A stretch of DNA of 64,000 nt from Tenacibaculum sp. MAR_2010_89 (GTDB taxonomy: Bacteria; Bacteroidota; Bacteroidia; Flavobacteriales; Flavobacteriaceae), in NCBI RefSeq assembly GCF_900105985.1, contig NZ_FNUB01000004.1, forward strand, positions 285,501 through 349,500. The letters are read 5' to 3'. Position numbers and translations under genes: made by a program. Shown in pieces: positions 48,082 through 55,850 of the stretch (position 1 is its first letter; each line of letters opens with the position of its first letter). The notes under the pieces were generated by a model. It did not search any database, was not told the origin of the DNA, and worked only from the letters and a program-made list of their open reading frames with translations.

Positions 48082-49230
48082 CTACACAAACATTTTTTGA
48101 AGGAGACCTTTTTTCCAAGTCTTTGATTTTTCGATTTGGGTTTCTAACAATTCTATTTGATTTCCAATAGTTGATAAGAAACTTGATATAGTTTTCTGTT
48201 CATTTATAGAAGGTATTAAAATATGAAAACTGTCAATCTCTCTTTTTTGAATATTAGGTAATCCTGAACCTACTCTTAAATTCATGATTGATGATTCTCT
48301 AAATTTCAGATATTCAAATAAATAAACCTTTTGTAAATAATTTTGAATTTCTAAAAGAGAGTAACAATGACCCCCACACCAAAAATTGGTTTTAATATAA
48401 TTTACGTATCCACAAGAATTTCCACCTTCACTTATTGTTATTGTATCTGCAACCGTATTCCATTCATCAGTATATCCTGAAGGATTTATACCTCCATTAA
48501 TCGCAGGATATTCACCTGTATCGATTAACTCAGACTTATTTAACTGTTTACCTTTTTGAATTTTACAAACCTCACCCAACCTCTTCTCCTCCCAATCAGG
48601 AAAGTCGTTACCACTGTCGTCTTTGAATCGAATCTCTTGGTTGAAGATCTTTTTCATCACACCCTTCTTGTAGGTTTCCAAACGGGTCTTTTTCTTCTCT
48701 AAAAGTTCAATTCGTTTGTCTACCGCAGTCAAGAAGTCTGCAATTTTTTGTTGTTCAGGGAGGGAGGGGATATCAAATGTAATTTTTTTTAAATCTGAAG
48801 AATTAATTGCAGGATAATTTGAACCTGTGCTTCTAAGAAGAACTCTATTAACAAATTTTTCAGTGTGAAGTAATTGGTACAAAAAAGAGTTGTTTTGTTT
48901 CGATCTTAATTGCGCATAACCTGTTGATGCTACATAATCACCTTCCAAATCAAATAAGTAATTATTCTTTTGATAAGGTCTTACTGTTTGATAAATTATG
49001 TCACCGCTTTCAAGTAATCTTTGTGCTCGACTTGGAGAACCATCCTTTAGAATTTTATTTTGAAATAATAATTTTCCACTATTAACAGATTCTAAATCAA
49101 TATAAACAAAACTATTTGGTAACTCCGTAGATCGAGGATTGACCTCACAAACGTTTTGTAAAACTGTTTTGTCCCAATTTTTATCAAATTCAGGAAATCG
49201 TAATCCCGGTATGTTCTTAACCTCACTCAT
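48082..49230 (-). CDS. hsdS: type I specificity subunit S (element B)
   Basis: 382 residues from MSEVKNIPGLRFPEF at 49230, one base after the hsdM stop; a longer frame from 49284 would overlap hsdM by 53 bases and lacks family similarity. It has two different target-recognition domains separated and followed by coiled-coil spacers (LPEQQKIADFLTAVDKRIELLEKKK; NEQKTISSFLSTIGNQIELLE). The target-domain DNA looks more AT-rich than the spacers, a usual sign of domain exchange. Confidence 0.92.
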   Translation of the reverse strand: MSEVKNIPGLRFPEFDKNWDKTVLQNVCEVNPRSTELPNSFVYIDLESVNSGKLLFQNKILKDGSPSRAQRLLESGDIIYQTVRPYQKNNYLFDLEGDYVASTGYAQLRSKQNNSFLYQLLHTEKFVNRVLLRSTGSNYPAINSSDLKKITFDIPSLPEQQKIADFLTAVDKRIELLEKKKTRLETYKKGVMKKIFNQEIRFKDDSGNDFPDWEEKRLGEVCKIQKGKQLNKSELIDTGEYPAINGGINPSGYTDEWNTVADTITISEGGNSCGYVNYIKTNFWCGGHCYSLLEIQNYLQKVYLFEYLKFRESSIMNLRVGSGLPNIQKREIDSFHILIPSINEQKTISSFLSTIGNQIELLETQIEKSKTWKKGLLQKMFV

Positions 49231-49231
49231 A

Positions 49232-50785
49232 TTAAAATGGTGTTGAGATGTTAAGTTCTTTACAGAACAATTGAATGGTTTCATTCGTTTCAGACAGGTC
49301 CTTTTCCAATAATTGAATCTCTTCTGAGACCTGTTCTAAGTCCACATCTTCTTCTTCCTCAAAAGTGTCTACATATCGAGGGATATTAAGGTTGTAATCG
49401 TTCTCTTCAATTTCTTGAAGGGTAACTACAGAACTGTATTTATCAATCGATTCACGGTTACGGTAGGATTCAACTATCAATTCTACATCTTCATTTCTTA
49501 ATACGTTTTGGTTTCCTTCTTTGATAAAGTGATCATCTCCACTCGCATCTATAAAGACAATGTTGTCGTCTTGTTCTCTACATTTTTTTAAAACAAGGAT
49601 ACAAGTAGGAATACTCGTTCCAAAGAAGATGTTTGAAGGTAATCCAATTACTGCATCCAAATAGTTTAAATCGTTGATTAGATACTTTCTTATGACTTCT
49701 TCACTTGATCCTCTAAATAATACTCCGTGCGGTAAAACGCACGCCATAGTTCCGTTGTCTGCTAACTGATAGACCATGTGTTGAACGAACGCAAAGTCCG
49801 CTTTAGATTTTGGTGCGAGTCTACCATATTGAGAGAATCTTTCATCTGATGCGTATAATGGGTTTGCATCACTCTTCCAGTTTAAGGAAAAAGGTGGATT
49901 TGCAACAATACCCTCAAATCGTTTATCAAGGTGTTGCGGTTCCTCTAAAGTATCCTCTTGACGAATATCAAAATCACGGTAATGAACATCGTGAAGAATC
50001 ATATTCATTCGTGCAAGGTTAAAGGTAGTTCTATTGAGTTCTTGTCCGTAAAATTCACCAACTTCTACTTCTCTTGCAACACGAAGTAATAACGATCCTG
50101 AACCACAGGTTGGATCGTATACACTCTTGAGTTTAGTTTTACCAGTGGTAATAATTTTGGATAGAATCTTTGATACCTGTTGAGGGGTATAGAATTCTCC
50201 CGCAGACTTTCCAGCACCTGATGCAAACTTCGCAATAAGATACTCGTACGCGTCACCTATTACATCACTCTCTACTTCATCCAATCTAAAGTCAATTTCA
50301 TCTAAGTAGGTAAGAATGTTGACAATGATCTCATTTCGTGCGTTGGGAGTTCTTCCCAACTTAGTTGAGTTGAGATCCAAATCTTCAAACAGTGCGTTGA
50401 AGTCATCTTCACTTTCAGTACCTGAAGTAGATTGTTCAATGTGATTGAGAACAGATTGAAGATCATCTAAAATATAGGAATTGGTGTTCCCTCTTTTGGT
50501 AATTGAAGAGAAGAGTTCCTCTGGTTTTAAAAAGTACCCTATTGAAATAAGACTTTCCTCTTGAATTGCATCCAGAGTTTCTTGATCTTTTACCAGTTCA
50601 AAATCAGTTACAGATTCTCCCTGTAGTAGTCCATCTGCGTACAAATGTTGTTTCTCACTAAGGTACTTGTAAAAGATAAATCCAAGAATGTAGTCGCGGT
50701 AGTCATCGGGATCTACTTTTCCTCTTAGGAGGTTTGCAATCCCCCACAATTGCGCATCAAGTTGACGTCTCTGTTCTTCTGACAT
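49232..50785 (-). CDS. hsdM: type I DNA methyltransferase subunit M (element B)
   Basis: The 517-residue subunit has an N-terminal helical HsdM domain, SAM-binding DPTCGSG (224-230) and catalytic NPPF (296-299), as in EcoR124/StySBLI-like adenine methyltransferases. It is preceded after 16 bases by a small XRE regulator, the same order as in element A. Confidence 0.93.
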   Translation of the reverse strand: MSEEQRRQLDAQLWGIANLLRGKVDPDDYRDYILGFIFYKYLSEKQHLYADGLLQGESVTDFELVKDQETLDAIQEESLISIGYFLKPEELFSSITKRGNTNSYILDDLQSVLNHIEQSTSGTESEDDFNALFEDLDLNSTKLGRTPNARNEIIVNILTYLDEIDFRLDEVESDVIGDAYEYLIAKFASGAGKSAGEFYTPQQVSKILSKIITTGKTKLKSVYDPTCGSGSLLLRVAREVEVGEFYGQELNRTTFNLARMNMILHDVHYRDFDIRQEDTLEEPQHLDKRFEGIVANPPFSLNWKSDANPLYASDERFSQYGRLAPKSKADFAFVQHMVYQLADNGTMACVLPHGVLFRGSSEEVIRKYLINDLNYLDAVIGLPSNIFFGTSIPTCILVLKKCREQDDNIVFIDASGDDHFIKEGNQNVLRNEDVELIVESYRNRESIDKYSSVVTLQEIEENDYNLNIPRYVDTFEEEEDVDLEQVSEEIQLLEKDLSETNETIQLFCKELNISTPF

Positions 50786-50801
50786 AGATTTTTATAATTT
50801 A

Positions 50802-51008
50802 TTACCCGATTTTGTTATTGATTAACTGGTCGGGAGTTACTTCTAAAATTTTTGAAATTTCAAATAGAGTGCGAATAGAGGGTTGAGATTTTTGGTTACA
50901 CCAATAATTGATGGTAACAACGGACACTCCCATTAGATCAGATAATTTCTTCTGAGAAATTTCTTTTTCTTCCAAAACGGATTTAATTCTATTGTACTGC
51001 ATTCTCAT
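50802..51008 (-). CDS. XRE-family regulator, first gene of the element B R-M operon
   Basis: The 68-residue protein is almost only a helix-turn-helix domain (ISQKKLSDLMGVSVVTINYWCNQKSQPS). It begins the R-M operon as its counterpart in element A does, and may control R-M expression. Confidence 0.85.
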   Translation of the reverse strand: MRMQYNRIKSVLEEKEISQKKLSDLMGVSVVTINYWCNQKSQPSIRTLFEISKILEVTPDQLINNKIG

Positions 51009-51044
51009 TTGAGTTTTAACAAATATAAAAAAATTAAGGGAATT

Positions 51045-51743
51045 CTAATATAAGTTTTCCCTTAATTTACTGTTGTTAATTTCAACTATCTCCTTAATAT
51101 TATTTTCAACTTTGTTCCAAATGTGATCTGGTACTTTTTTACGACTTTCTATAATCTCCTCCTCGGTAGTAATTGATAATAGTTGAGGATATCCTGGATA
51201 CTTTTTTTGAATAATATCCTTCAACTTTTTTGTTTTACTATATCTCCAATTGTCAAATACCTTTTGTTGATATTCATTTACCACTTCAGTTTCAACAATT
51301 ACATCTTTACAATTTTCAGTATTCAATTCACGATTACCGGTTGTCTTTATACTATTGTCTATTTCCCTTTTACTGTTATCAATTTCCACTTTACTGTTAT
51401 CGGGTTTTTTGGGTTTCTCTTTAAACCCATCGGTTTTGTATAGGTTTTCAATAAACCCATTGGGTTTTTCAGTTTCTGCTGCTTCTTTTTTAGGTCTACC
51501 ACCTTTTTTCCCATTTTCTCGATTTCTCTCAATCGTTTTTTGATATTTTAAATTGTTTACCTCCAACCCAGGTAGGACACCGTTCCATAAAAGTTTGTCA
51601 TATTTTGATTCTAAAACTACTTCACCACCATCATGGTAAGAGAGTAAATTGTTAATGAATTTTCTGAGTTCGGAATCATCAAGAATATCGATTTGAGTCT
51701 TCCATGATTGATAGAATAAGAATGATTTTTTATTTTCTTTCAT
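51045..51743 (-). CDS. DUF6291-like protein, possible replication function (element B)
   Basis: The 232-residue protein has an N-terminal KSFLFYQSWKTQIDILDDSE module and the GKKGGRPKKE basic linker, typical of DUF6291 proteins in phages and mobile elements. A low-complexity part has repeated EIDNSK units (residues about 115-130), and the helical C-terminus is DnaD/replisome-organiser-like. It could be the replication initiator of element B, inferred because no other candidate is present. Confidence 0.55.
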   Translation of the reverse strand: MKENKKSFLFYQSWKTQIDILDDSELRKFINNLLSYHDGGEVVLESKYDKLLWNGVLPGLEVNNLKYQKTIERNRENGKKGGRPKKEAAETEKPNGFIENLYKTDGFKEKPKKPDNSKVEIDNSKREIDNSIKTTGNRELNTENCKDVIVETEVVNEYQQKVFDNWRYSKTKKLKDIIQKKYPGYPQLLSITTEEEIIESRKKVPDHIWNKVENNIKEIVEINNSKLRENLY

Positions 51744-51920
51744 AATTTAAAAAATGAATCCTCAATCGAAAAAGTGAACCTTACAACACTTAATCAAATG
51801 AGGATTTTTTTAGTTTATATTATTTGATTGTAAGGTTTATATAATGGATACACAATTAAATTTTAAGAATCAACCCCTTTTGGTGTATTGCAATGTATTT
51901 ATTGTAAAATACTTATTAAC

Positions 51921-52100
51921 ATGAGAGAATCACTTGATAGAAAACTCGTCGTCCGTATCACGGAAGATCAATATCGTAGACTTCAACTCAACATCGTTGA
52001 GGACAAAGTAACTATGTCTCAAGTTATCCGAGAGGCGTTGAGAAATAAACTAAATAGAATAGAAATAGATGATACGAGGAAAAGAAAATTTAGATATTAA
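51921..52100 (+). CDS. ribbon-helix-helix DNA-binding protein
   Basis: About 59 residues from MRESLDRKLVVRITEDQ; an upstream in-frame start at 51888 adds an unlikely Cys-rich extension. The pattern RLVVRITEDQYRRLQ...MSQVIREAL matches CopG/Arc/MobC-like ribbon-helix-helix proteins. It overlaps the next gene by 32 bases. It may be a copy-number, partition or excision regulator. Confidence 0.75.
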   Translation: MRESLDRKLVVRITEDQYRRLQLNIVEDKVTMSQVIREALRNKLNRIEIDDTRKRKFRY

Positions 52101-52281
52101 ATATTGGAGCAGACATATTCCATCAAATTTGGAAATAACCTCCTGGGAGCGAAAACAAATACGGGAGTACTTTATTGAGGAATTAGGAATGACTGATGAC
52201 CTTGAGTTGGACTTTCAGTCAACTCAACTCAAATTAGTAGTTGATGTGTACAGAAGAATCAGTTACAATTTGTCGGAATAA
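52069..52281 (+). CDS. small hypothetical protein of element B
   Basis: The 70-residue frame overlaps the ribbon-helix-helix gene by 32 bases on the same strand, so it is translationally coupled. It is helical and acidic at the C-terminus, not recognised. Confidence 0.5.
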   Translation: MIRGKENLDIKYWSRHIPSNLEITSWERKQIREYFIEELGMTDDLELDFQSTQLKLVVDVYRRISYNLSE

Positions 52282-52371
52282 TTACTTATACCTATTTCAA
52301 TCAAGAGTTAATAAAACCCTCTTTAAATTGGTTTAAATCGAGTTTGACTATATATTTCCATTTGTAGGGTT

Positions 52372-52875
52372 CTATACCTTGTAACGAATAAGACCCTTTT
52401 TTTTCAAAACTCTATGAATTGATTTGAACTTATCTCGCGCATAAACTTTTGCAGCGTACTCGAGAGGGTTGTTGTCGTAACCGACTTTTTTATCGTATAA
52501 TTCATAAATTTTTATACCTGATTTTGTTGATACAAATATGGAATGATGGATCTCCTCAAGAAGAGTAAGTATAAATGAATGAACATTATCTAAATTTTCA
52601 AGAAACAAGGTTATGGAGTGATTTTCTTGTTGATAGAACCCTTTAAATTCATCGTTGGGAGAATAATCATAGATGACTGTCAAACCCTTAATTTGGACAC
52701 CCAAATCCTCTTGAATCAACTCTAATACACAATTATAAACTTCACTTTTATATTCAGCGACTTCATCAATAGTAAAGATGTGTTGAGGGATTAATAGTTT
52801 TATAATCACTATAATCAAAGAAGCACCAGTTACAACTAAGTACCCAACCAACAATAATCCCAATATCTCACTCAT
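52372..52875 (-). CDS. membrane-anchored degenerate peptidase-like protein (element B)
   Basis: The 167-residue protein has one N-terminal transmembrane segment (residues 5-27) and a cytoplasmic domain resembling ImmA/phage Zn-peptidase folds: LLEEIHHS stands where HExxH is expected (first His replaced by Glu), and NPLEYAAKVYARD matches the downstream NPxExxA motif. Its first six codons and promoter lie inside the C-end repeat, so an identical start is present at the other end of the arm. Confidence 0.55.
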   Translation of the reverse strand: MSEILGLLLVGYLVVTGASLIIVIIKLLIPQHIFTIDEVAEYKSEVYNCVLELIQEDLGVQIKGLTVIYDYSPNDEFKGFYQQENHSITLFLENLDNVHSFILTLLEEIHHSIFVSTKSGIKIYELYDKKVGYDNNPLEYAAKVYARDKFKSIHRVLKKKGLIRYKV

Positions 52876-52944
52876 TTTTTCATAATATTTTTTAGAGGGT
52901 ATTGACCCCCATTATAATATCATCGTTTTACCACCATTTAAGGG

Positions 52945-52974
52945 GGGATGTGGGACCTGAAGGAACCCCATCCC
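52945..52974. repeat. GC-rich hairpin, internal copy
   Basis: Mirror of 44611-44640, about 70 bp upstream of the gene starting at 52875. Confidence 0.6.
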
Positions 52975-53029
52975 GGGGGGAACAATATATATAGATGAAC
53001 CACATTACCAGAGTCAATTCTGATGTTTC

Positions 53030-53098
53030 TGTGCGGATAACAATTGAAGAGATCAGATCACTGCAGGTGAGATCCTGTCCATAAATGTTATCTGCACA
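53030..53098. repeat. 69-bp dyad of element B, internal copy
   Basis: Mirror of 44487-44555. Confidence 0.6.
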
Positions 53099-53397
53099 AA
53101 TAATATCATTTTTAAACTACACCATTGAATGGTCTAAAATTGAATAGGTCTACAGTTGTACCATATTATGGTTCATTTAATTTATATAATGGTATAACCG
53201 TGATACACGAATAAGTGAATCCGCGGGGGAACTAATAATATCTACTTAGATAATACACCACCAACTAAAAGATGTAAAAATCTTACATGTATAAGATCAT
53301 TCTCAATTGTTATCGGCACAGTAAATAATACCTCAATTAGGACCATCAATGCAGTTGCGTTAAATTTGTAGTAAATCAGTACTCAAAACTCGATTTG

Positions 53398-53418
53398 GTT
53401 GGAATATATGCACCTAAC
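53398..53418 (-). repeat. candidate integrase arm-type site, C-end copy 2
   Basis: Mirror of 44167-44187, about 100 bp from the internal core. Confidence 0.55.
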
Positions 53419-53519
53419 ACGAATTTGAGGTGTTGTTTGAAACTTAGATATTGACACTCAAATAATTGATATTCAATATCTTATAGTGTTGAGTGAGTAG
53501 ATGAAGTTACGAGTCCTTT

Positions 53520-53530
53520 CGTCTCCACAA
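53520..53530 (-). other. att core J4 (internal, inverted; attP of element B)
   Basis: CGTCTCCACAA on the plus strand. The left flank GAGTCCTTT is the C-end and the right flank TTTACCC the T-end, equal to the attP predicted by joining J3 and J5. Confidence 0.85.
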
Positions 53531-53541
53531 TTTACCCACAA

Positions 53542-53589
53542 ACACTGAGGATTTAGTCCATTAATTTGGCACTATCCTCGGTGTTTTTT
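53542..53589 (+). terminator. element-borne terminator, internal copy
   Basis: The stem ACACTGAGGAT / ATCCTCGGTGT with a 21-base loop is followed by a T run. Confidence 0.75.
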
Positions 53590-53636
53590 CTTCCTATCAA
53601 ATAACACCCAAACTCAATGTTTACAGATCATTAGAC

Positions 53637-54923
53637 TTAATTTAATGAGTTTTTTAATAGATTTTGTAGGGTGTTAAGATCTATAGGTCCATCCTTAGGG
53701 ATCTCTACTCTTTGATTTAGTTTTTCATCCAATAACTTCATTCCCTCTTTCACATGAGAATCTTCCACATGGGTGTAATACATTAGAGATGTTGATAGTG
53801 ATTTATGGGATAACACCTTTTGAAGGATTTGTAATGGAATTCCCGCTTTCATCATTATTGAACTTGTAGATCTCCTGGCACTGTGCCAGGTCACTTTTTC
53901 ATAATCTTTTATTCTTGACATTGAACATATCTGTTTGATCTCATAATTGAGTCTCACGTTAGATTTCATCGGAAGTAGTTTTCCCTTTTGGATCTGAAAA
54001 TCTCCATTAGTTAAAATATTTAATGATTTTAGTGCATTCGATATCAGTGGAATGGATACTCTTGATTTAGATTTTTGTCTTGTGGTTTTGATCCACATCA
54101 TTCCTTCATCATCTGTATATAGATCATTTTTAGATAATTTATTCATATCAGCGTACGCAAGACCTGTATAGACAGAGAATAGAAACAGGTGTTTGACATG
54201 ATAGAGTCTTGGTAGGTCTACATTTAGATTTTCTAATTTCTCAATGTCTTCAAAACTCAGGTAGTGACCTTGTTTTTGTATCATCTTTATAGAGTAATTA
54301 GAGAAGGGGTAACGATCTAAATTTCCATTGGATACTTCTAATCGAATGAATCGTGTAAACCTTTGATACGTCTTATAAACCGTATTGTGTGCAACCTTAT
54401 ATTTATCTCGTAACCACAGATCAAAATTCTCCATAAATTCCGAATCTAACTCATAAAGAAAGATGTCATTTCTCTTGGTGTAGTGTTTTATAAACTCTTC
54501 GACCCTGAGTTTGGTGTTTAGGTACTTTACATAAGTAGATCTTGTGTACTTGGTTGGAATCTTTTTTTCCATCTTCTCTAAAAATAAATTGTAAGACTCT
54601 ATAGTTTTTAGGTTTTTGGAGAATCCGTTCTTTAATTTGTCTTTGACAGTATTTGGATTAAATGGTTTTCCTGAAACTACCAGTTCATTTACAACCCTTC
54701 GTCCTCTGGAAATAAAAGAGAGTAGGGTATCATTAATTGATTTTGAATCGGGATCAGTTCCGATCACTTTAGAATACTTTTGATTCCATTTCGATTTCAC
54801 TGTCCATAGACCTGTGAACATTTGTGTTCGTTCCCCCGACATGATGATTGTCATCACAATTGGGAGTTCTCTTTTGTTGTTCGGGTTGTTTTTTAAAAAG
54901 TAGTTGAACTTGACATTACTCAT
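53637..54923 (-). CDS. int: tyrosine recombinase (integrase of element B), Arg I replaced
   Basis: The 428-residue recombinase has the Arm-DNA-bind_5/SAM-like layout of Bacteroidota integrases. The catalytic set is K284 or K286, H347 and R350 (HSAR), H373 and Y382, but the first catalytic Arg is replaced by Ala (TGLAYAD, A256). The CTnDOT integrase also lacks this Arg, so activity is plausible. The last 12 codons lie in the T-end repeat. It is the only gene in this arm, and its promoter region carries repeated ACCTAA/TTAGGT motifs. Confidence 0.92.
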   Translation of the reverse strand: MSNVKFNYFLKNNPNNKRELPIVMTIIMSGERTQMFTGLWTVKSKWNQKYSKVIGTDPDSKSINDTLLSFISRGRRVVNELVVSGKPFNPNTVKDKLKNGFSKNLKTIESYNLFLEKMEKKIPTKYTRSTYVKYLNTKLRVEEFIKHYTKRNDIFLYELDSEFMENFDLWLRDKYKVAHNTVYKTYQRFTRFIRLEVSNGNLDRYPFSNYSIKMIQKQGHYLSFEDIEKLENLNVDLPRLYHVKHLFLFSVYTGLAYADMNKLSKNDLYTDDEGMMWIKTTRQKSKSRVSIPLISNALKSLNILTNGDFQIQKGKLLPMKSNVRLNYEIKQICSMSRIKDYEKVTWHSARRSTSSIMMKAGIPLQILQKVLSHKSLSTSLMYYTHVEDSHVKEGMKLLDEKLNQRVEIPKDGPIDLNTLQNLLKNSLN

Positions 54924-54959
54924 AATTTCCTGTTTTTTAATAAGTTAATAACTAATTGA

Positions 54960-55053
54960 TAAACAGTACTCTATGACCTAAAAAATCGATTTCTGTGACC
55001 TAAATGCACCTAAATTGGGAGTATTAGGTTTAGTTAGGTGCAGATATTCCAAC
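54960..55053. promoter_or_regulatory. integrase upstream region with repeated TTAGGT motifs and an arm-type site
   Basis: TGACCTAAA occurs twice, CACCTAAAT once and TTAGGT twice in under 100 bases upstream of int. The last copy is part of GTTAGGTGCA at 55033, which recurs in the C-end repeats. Such clustered sites fit integrase arm binding or autoregulation. Confidence 0.55.
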
Positions 55054-55190
55054 GGAAAATCGGTTTAAAGAGACAAAAACAGGATGTGGTAAAAGATCTA
55101 TGGAACACCCTACAAAATCTATTAAAAAACTCATTAAATTAAGTCTAATGATCTGTAAACATTGAGTTTGGGTGTTATTTGATAGGAAGA

Positions 55191-55239
55191 AAAAACACCG
55201 AGGATAGTGCCAAATTAATGGACTAAATCCTCAGTGTTT
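55191..55239 (-). terminator. current tmRNA terminator, supplied by element B
   Basis: Mirror of the terminator at 53542-53589, starting about 13 bases after the tmRNA 3' end and reading leftward. Confidence 0.75.
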
Positions 55240-55248
55240 GTGGGTAAA

Positions 55249-55259
55249 TTGTGGAGACG
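55249..55259 (+). other. att core J5 (tmRNA side)
   Basis: TTGTGGAGACG; bases 55252-55259 are the tmRNA acceptor strand and discriminator, so integration leaves the tmRNA intact. Confidence 0.88.
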
Positions 55260-55643
55260 CCGAGAATCGAACTCGGGTCCAAACAAGCAGCTCAAAGGCT
55301 TTCTACATACTTAGTTTTTGTTTAGTTTTCATCCTAAAGCTGACCAAAAACTGCCTACTTTAAGCCTATCTTCTTTAGTTTCAAAAACCTATCGAAGTGC
55401 TAAGTTTTCTATGTTTATTTTTACGATGCCCAAAAGTGGAACGCCATAAACCAAGGCTTTCCGTGGACATAAAGCTTGCGCACCTTGTGCGCCGAGGCTA
55501 ATCTTACTATTAATTCAGATTATGCAGCTAAAGCGTAGTTATCTTCGCCGTTTAAAAAGTTGAAATAAGTTTTACGAGTTATCATTTCACTCCTCGGTAT
55601 GCTTACATTATCACTGACCTTGCTGTCAAAACCAGTCGTCCCC
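55252..55643 (-). ncRNA. ssrA: transfer-messenger RNA
   Basis: The 5' end GGGGACGACTGG pairs with the 3' CGTCTCC (one G-U) to form the acceptor stem. The T arm reads GAGTTCGATTCTC, and the CCA is not encoded. The tag frame at 55520-55549 encodes GEDNYALAA then TAA, close to Bacteroidota tags of the GETNYALAA type. tmRNA rescues stalled ribosomes with SmpB. Its 3' end is the attachment site used by both elements. Confidence 0.97.
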
Positions 55644-55650
55644 AATATGT

Positions 55651-55675
55651 CAAAGAATTACTTATTTATGTCAAA
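55651..55675 (-). promoter_or_regulatory. possible tmRNA promoter
   Basis: On the minus strand TTTG at 55675-55672 and again at 55654-55651 stand about 17 bases apart, the second 7 bases before the mature 5' end. The TA of the -7 consensus is not at the ideal spacing. An alternative TATATTTG lies at 55734-55741. Confidence 0.35.
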
Positions 55676-55850
55676 AAACATACCATCTAACAAAATATTA
55701 AATGAAATCTTATTCTATTTAAATAAGCGAAGGCAAATATAAAAAAATACTACTTGTAAATTACTTTTAAAAAAAGTATTTTCGCAGAAGTTGTTGTAAA
55801 CTACAACATTTATAGATAAATTGTTTAATTTTAATACAAATAGAATAGAT

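Larger units (their letters stand above)
52858..53530 (-). repeat. element B C-end inverted repeat, internal copy (673 bp)
   Basis: Reverse complement of 44055-44727. It carries the promoter region and first codons of the gene at 52372-52875. Confidence 0.9.
53520..53675 (+). repeat. element B T-end inverted repeat, internal copy (156 bp)
   Basis: Reverse complement of 55104-55259 (coordinates sum to 108779). It includes a terminator and the last 39 bases of the integrase gene. Confidence 0.9.
44055..55259. mobile_element. integrative element B (ssrA-integrated, with internal inverted attP)
   Basis: Bounded by direct cores at 44055 and 55249, with an inverted core at 53520. The C-end repeats are 673 bp (44055-44727 / 52858-53530) and the T-end repeats 156 bp (53520-53675 / 55104-55259). 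The unique arms are 44728-52857 (type I R-M, regulators, DUF6291-like) and 53676-55103 (integrase). The DNA looks less AT-rich than element A. It has the same plan as A with unrelated sequence. It lies directly against the tmRNA gene. Confidence 0.85.
55104..55259 (-). repeat. element B T-end inverted repeat, right copy (156 bp)
   Basis: Reverse complement of 53520-53675. It contains a 39-base copy of the integrase gene end (55104-55142) and ends in the tmRNA 3' terminus. Confidence 0.9.

Noticed and set aside
21762..55259. The inverted repeats as pure assembly or MDA-chimera artefacts
   Set aside because: The breakpoints are exactly at the att core in both elements, the repeat copies run into different unique genes on each side, and two unrelated elements show the same plan. 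It still needs long-read confirmation.
55249..55300. tRNA gene as attachment site
   Set aside because: The T-arm-like sequence belongs to tmRNA: the matching acceptor strand is nearly 400 bases away and a GEDNYALAA tag frame lies between.
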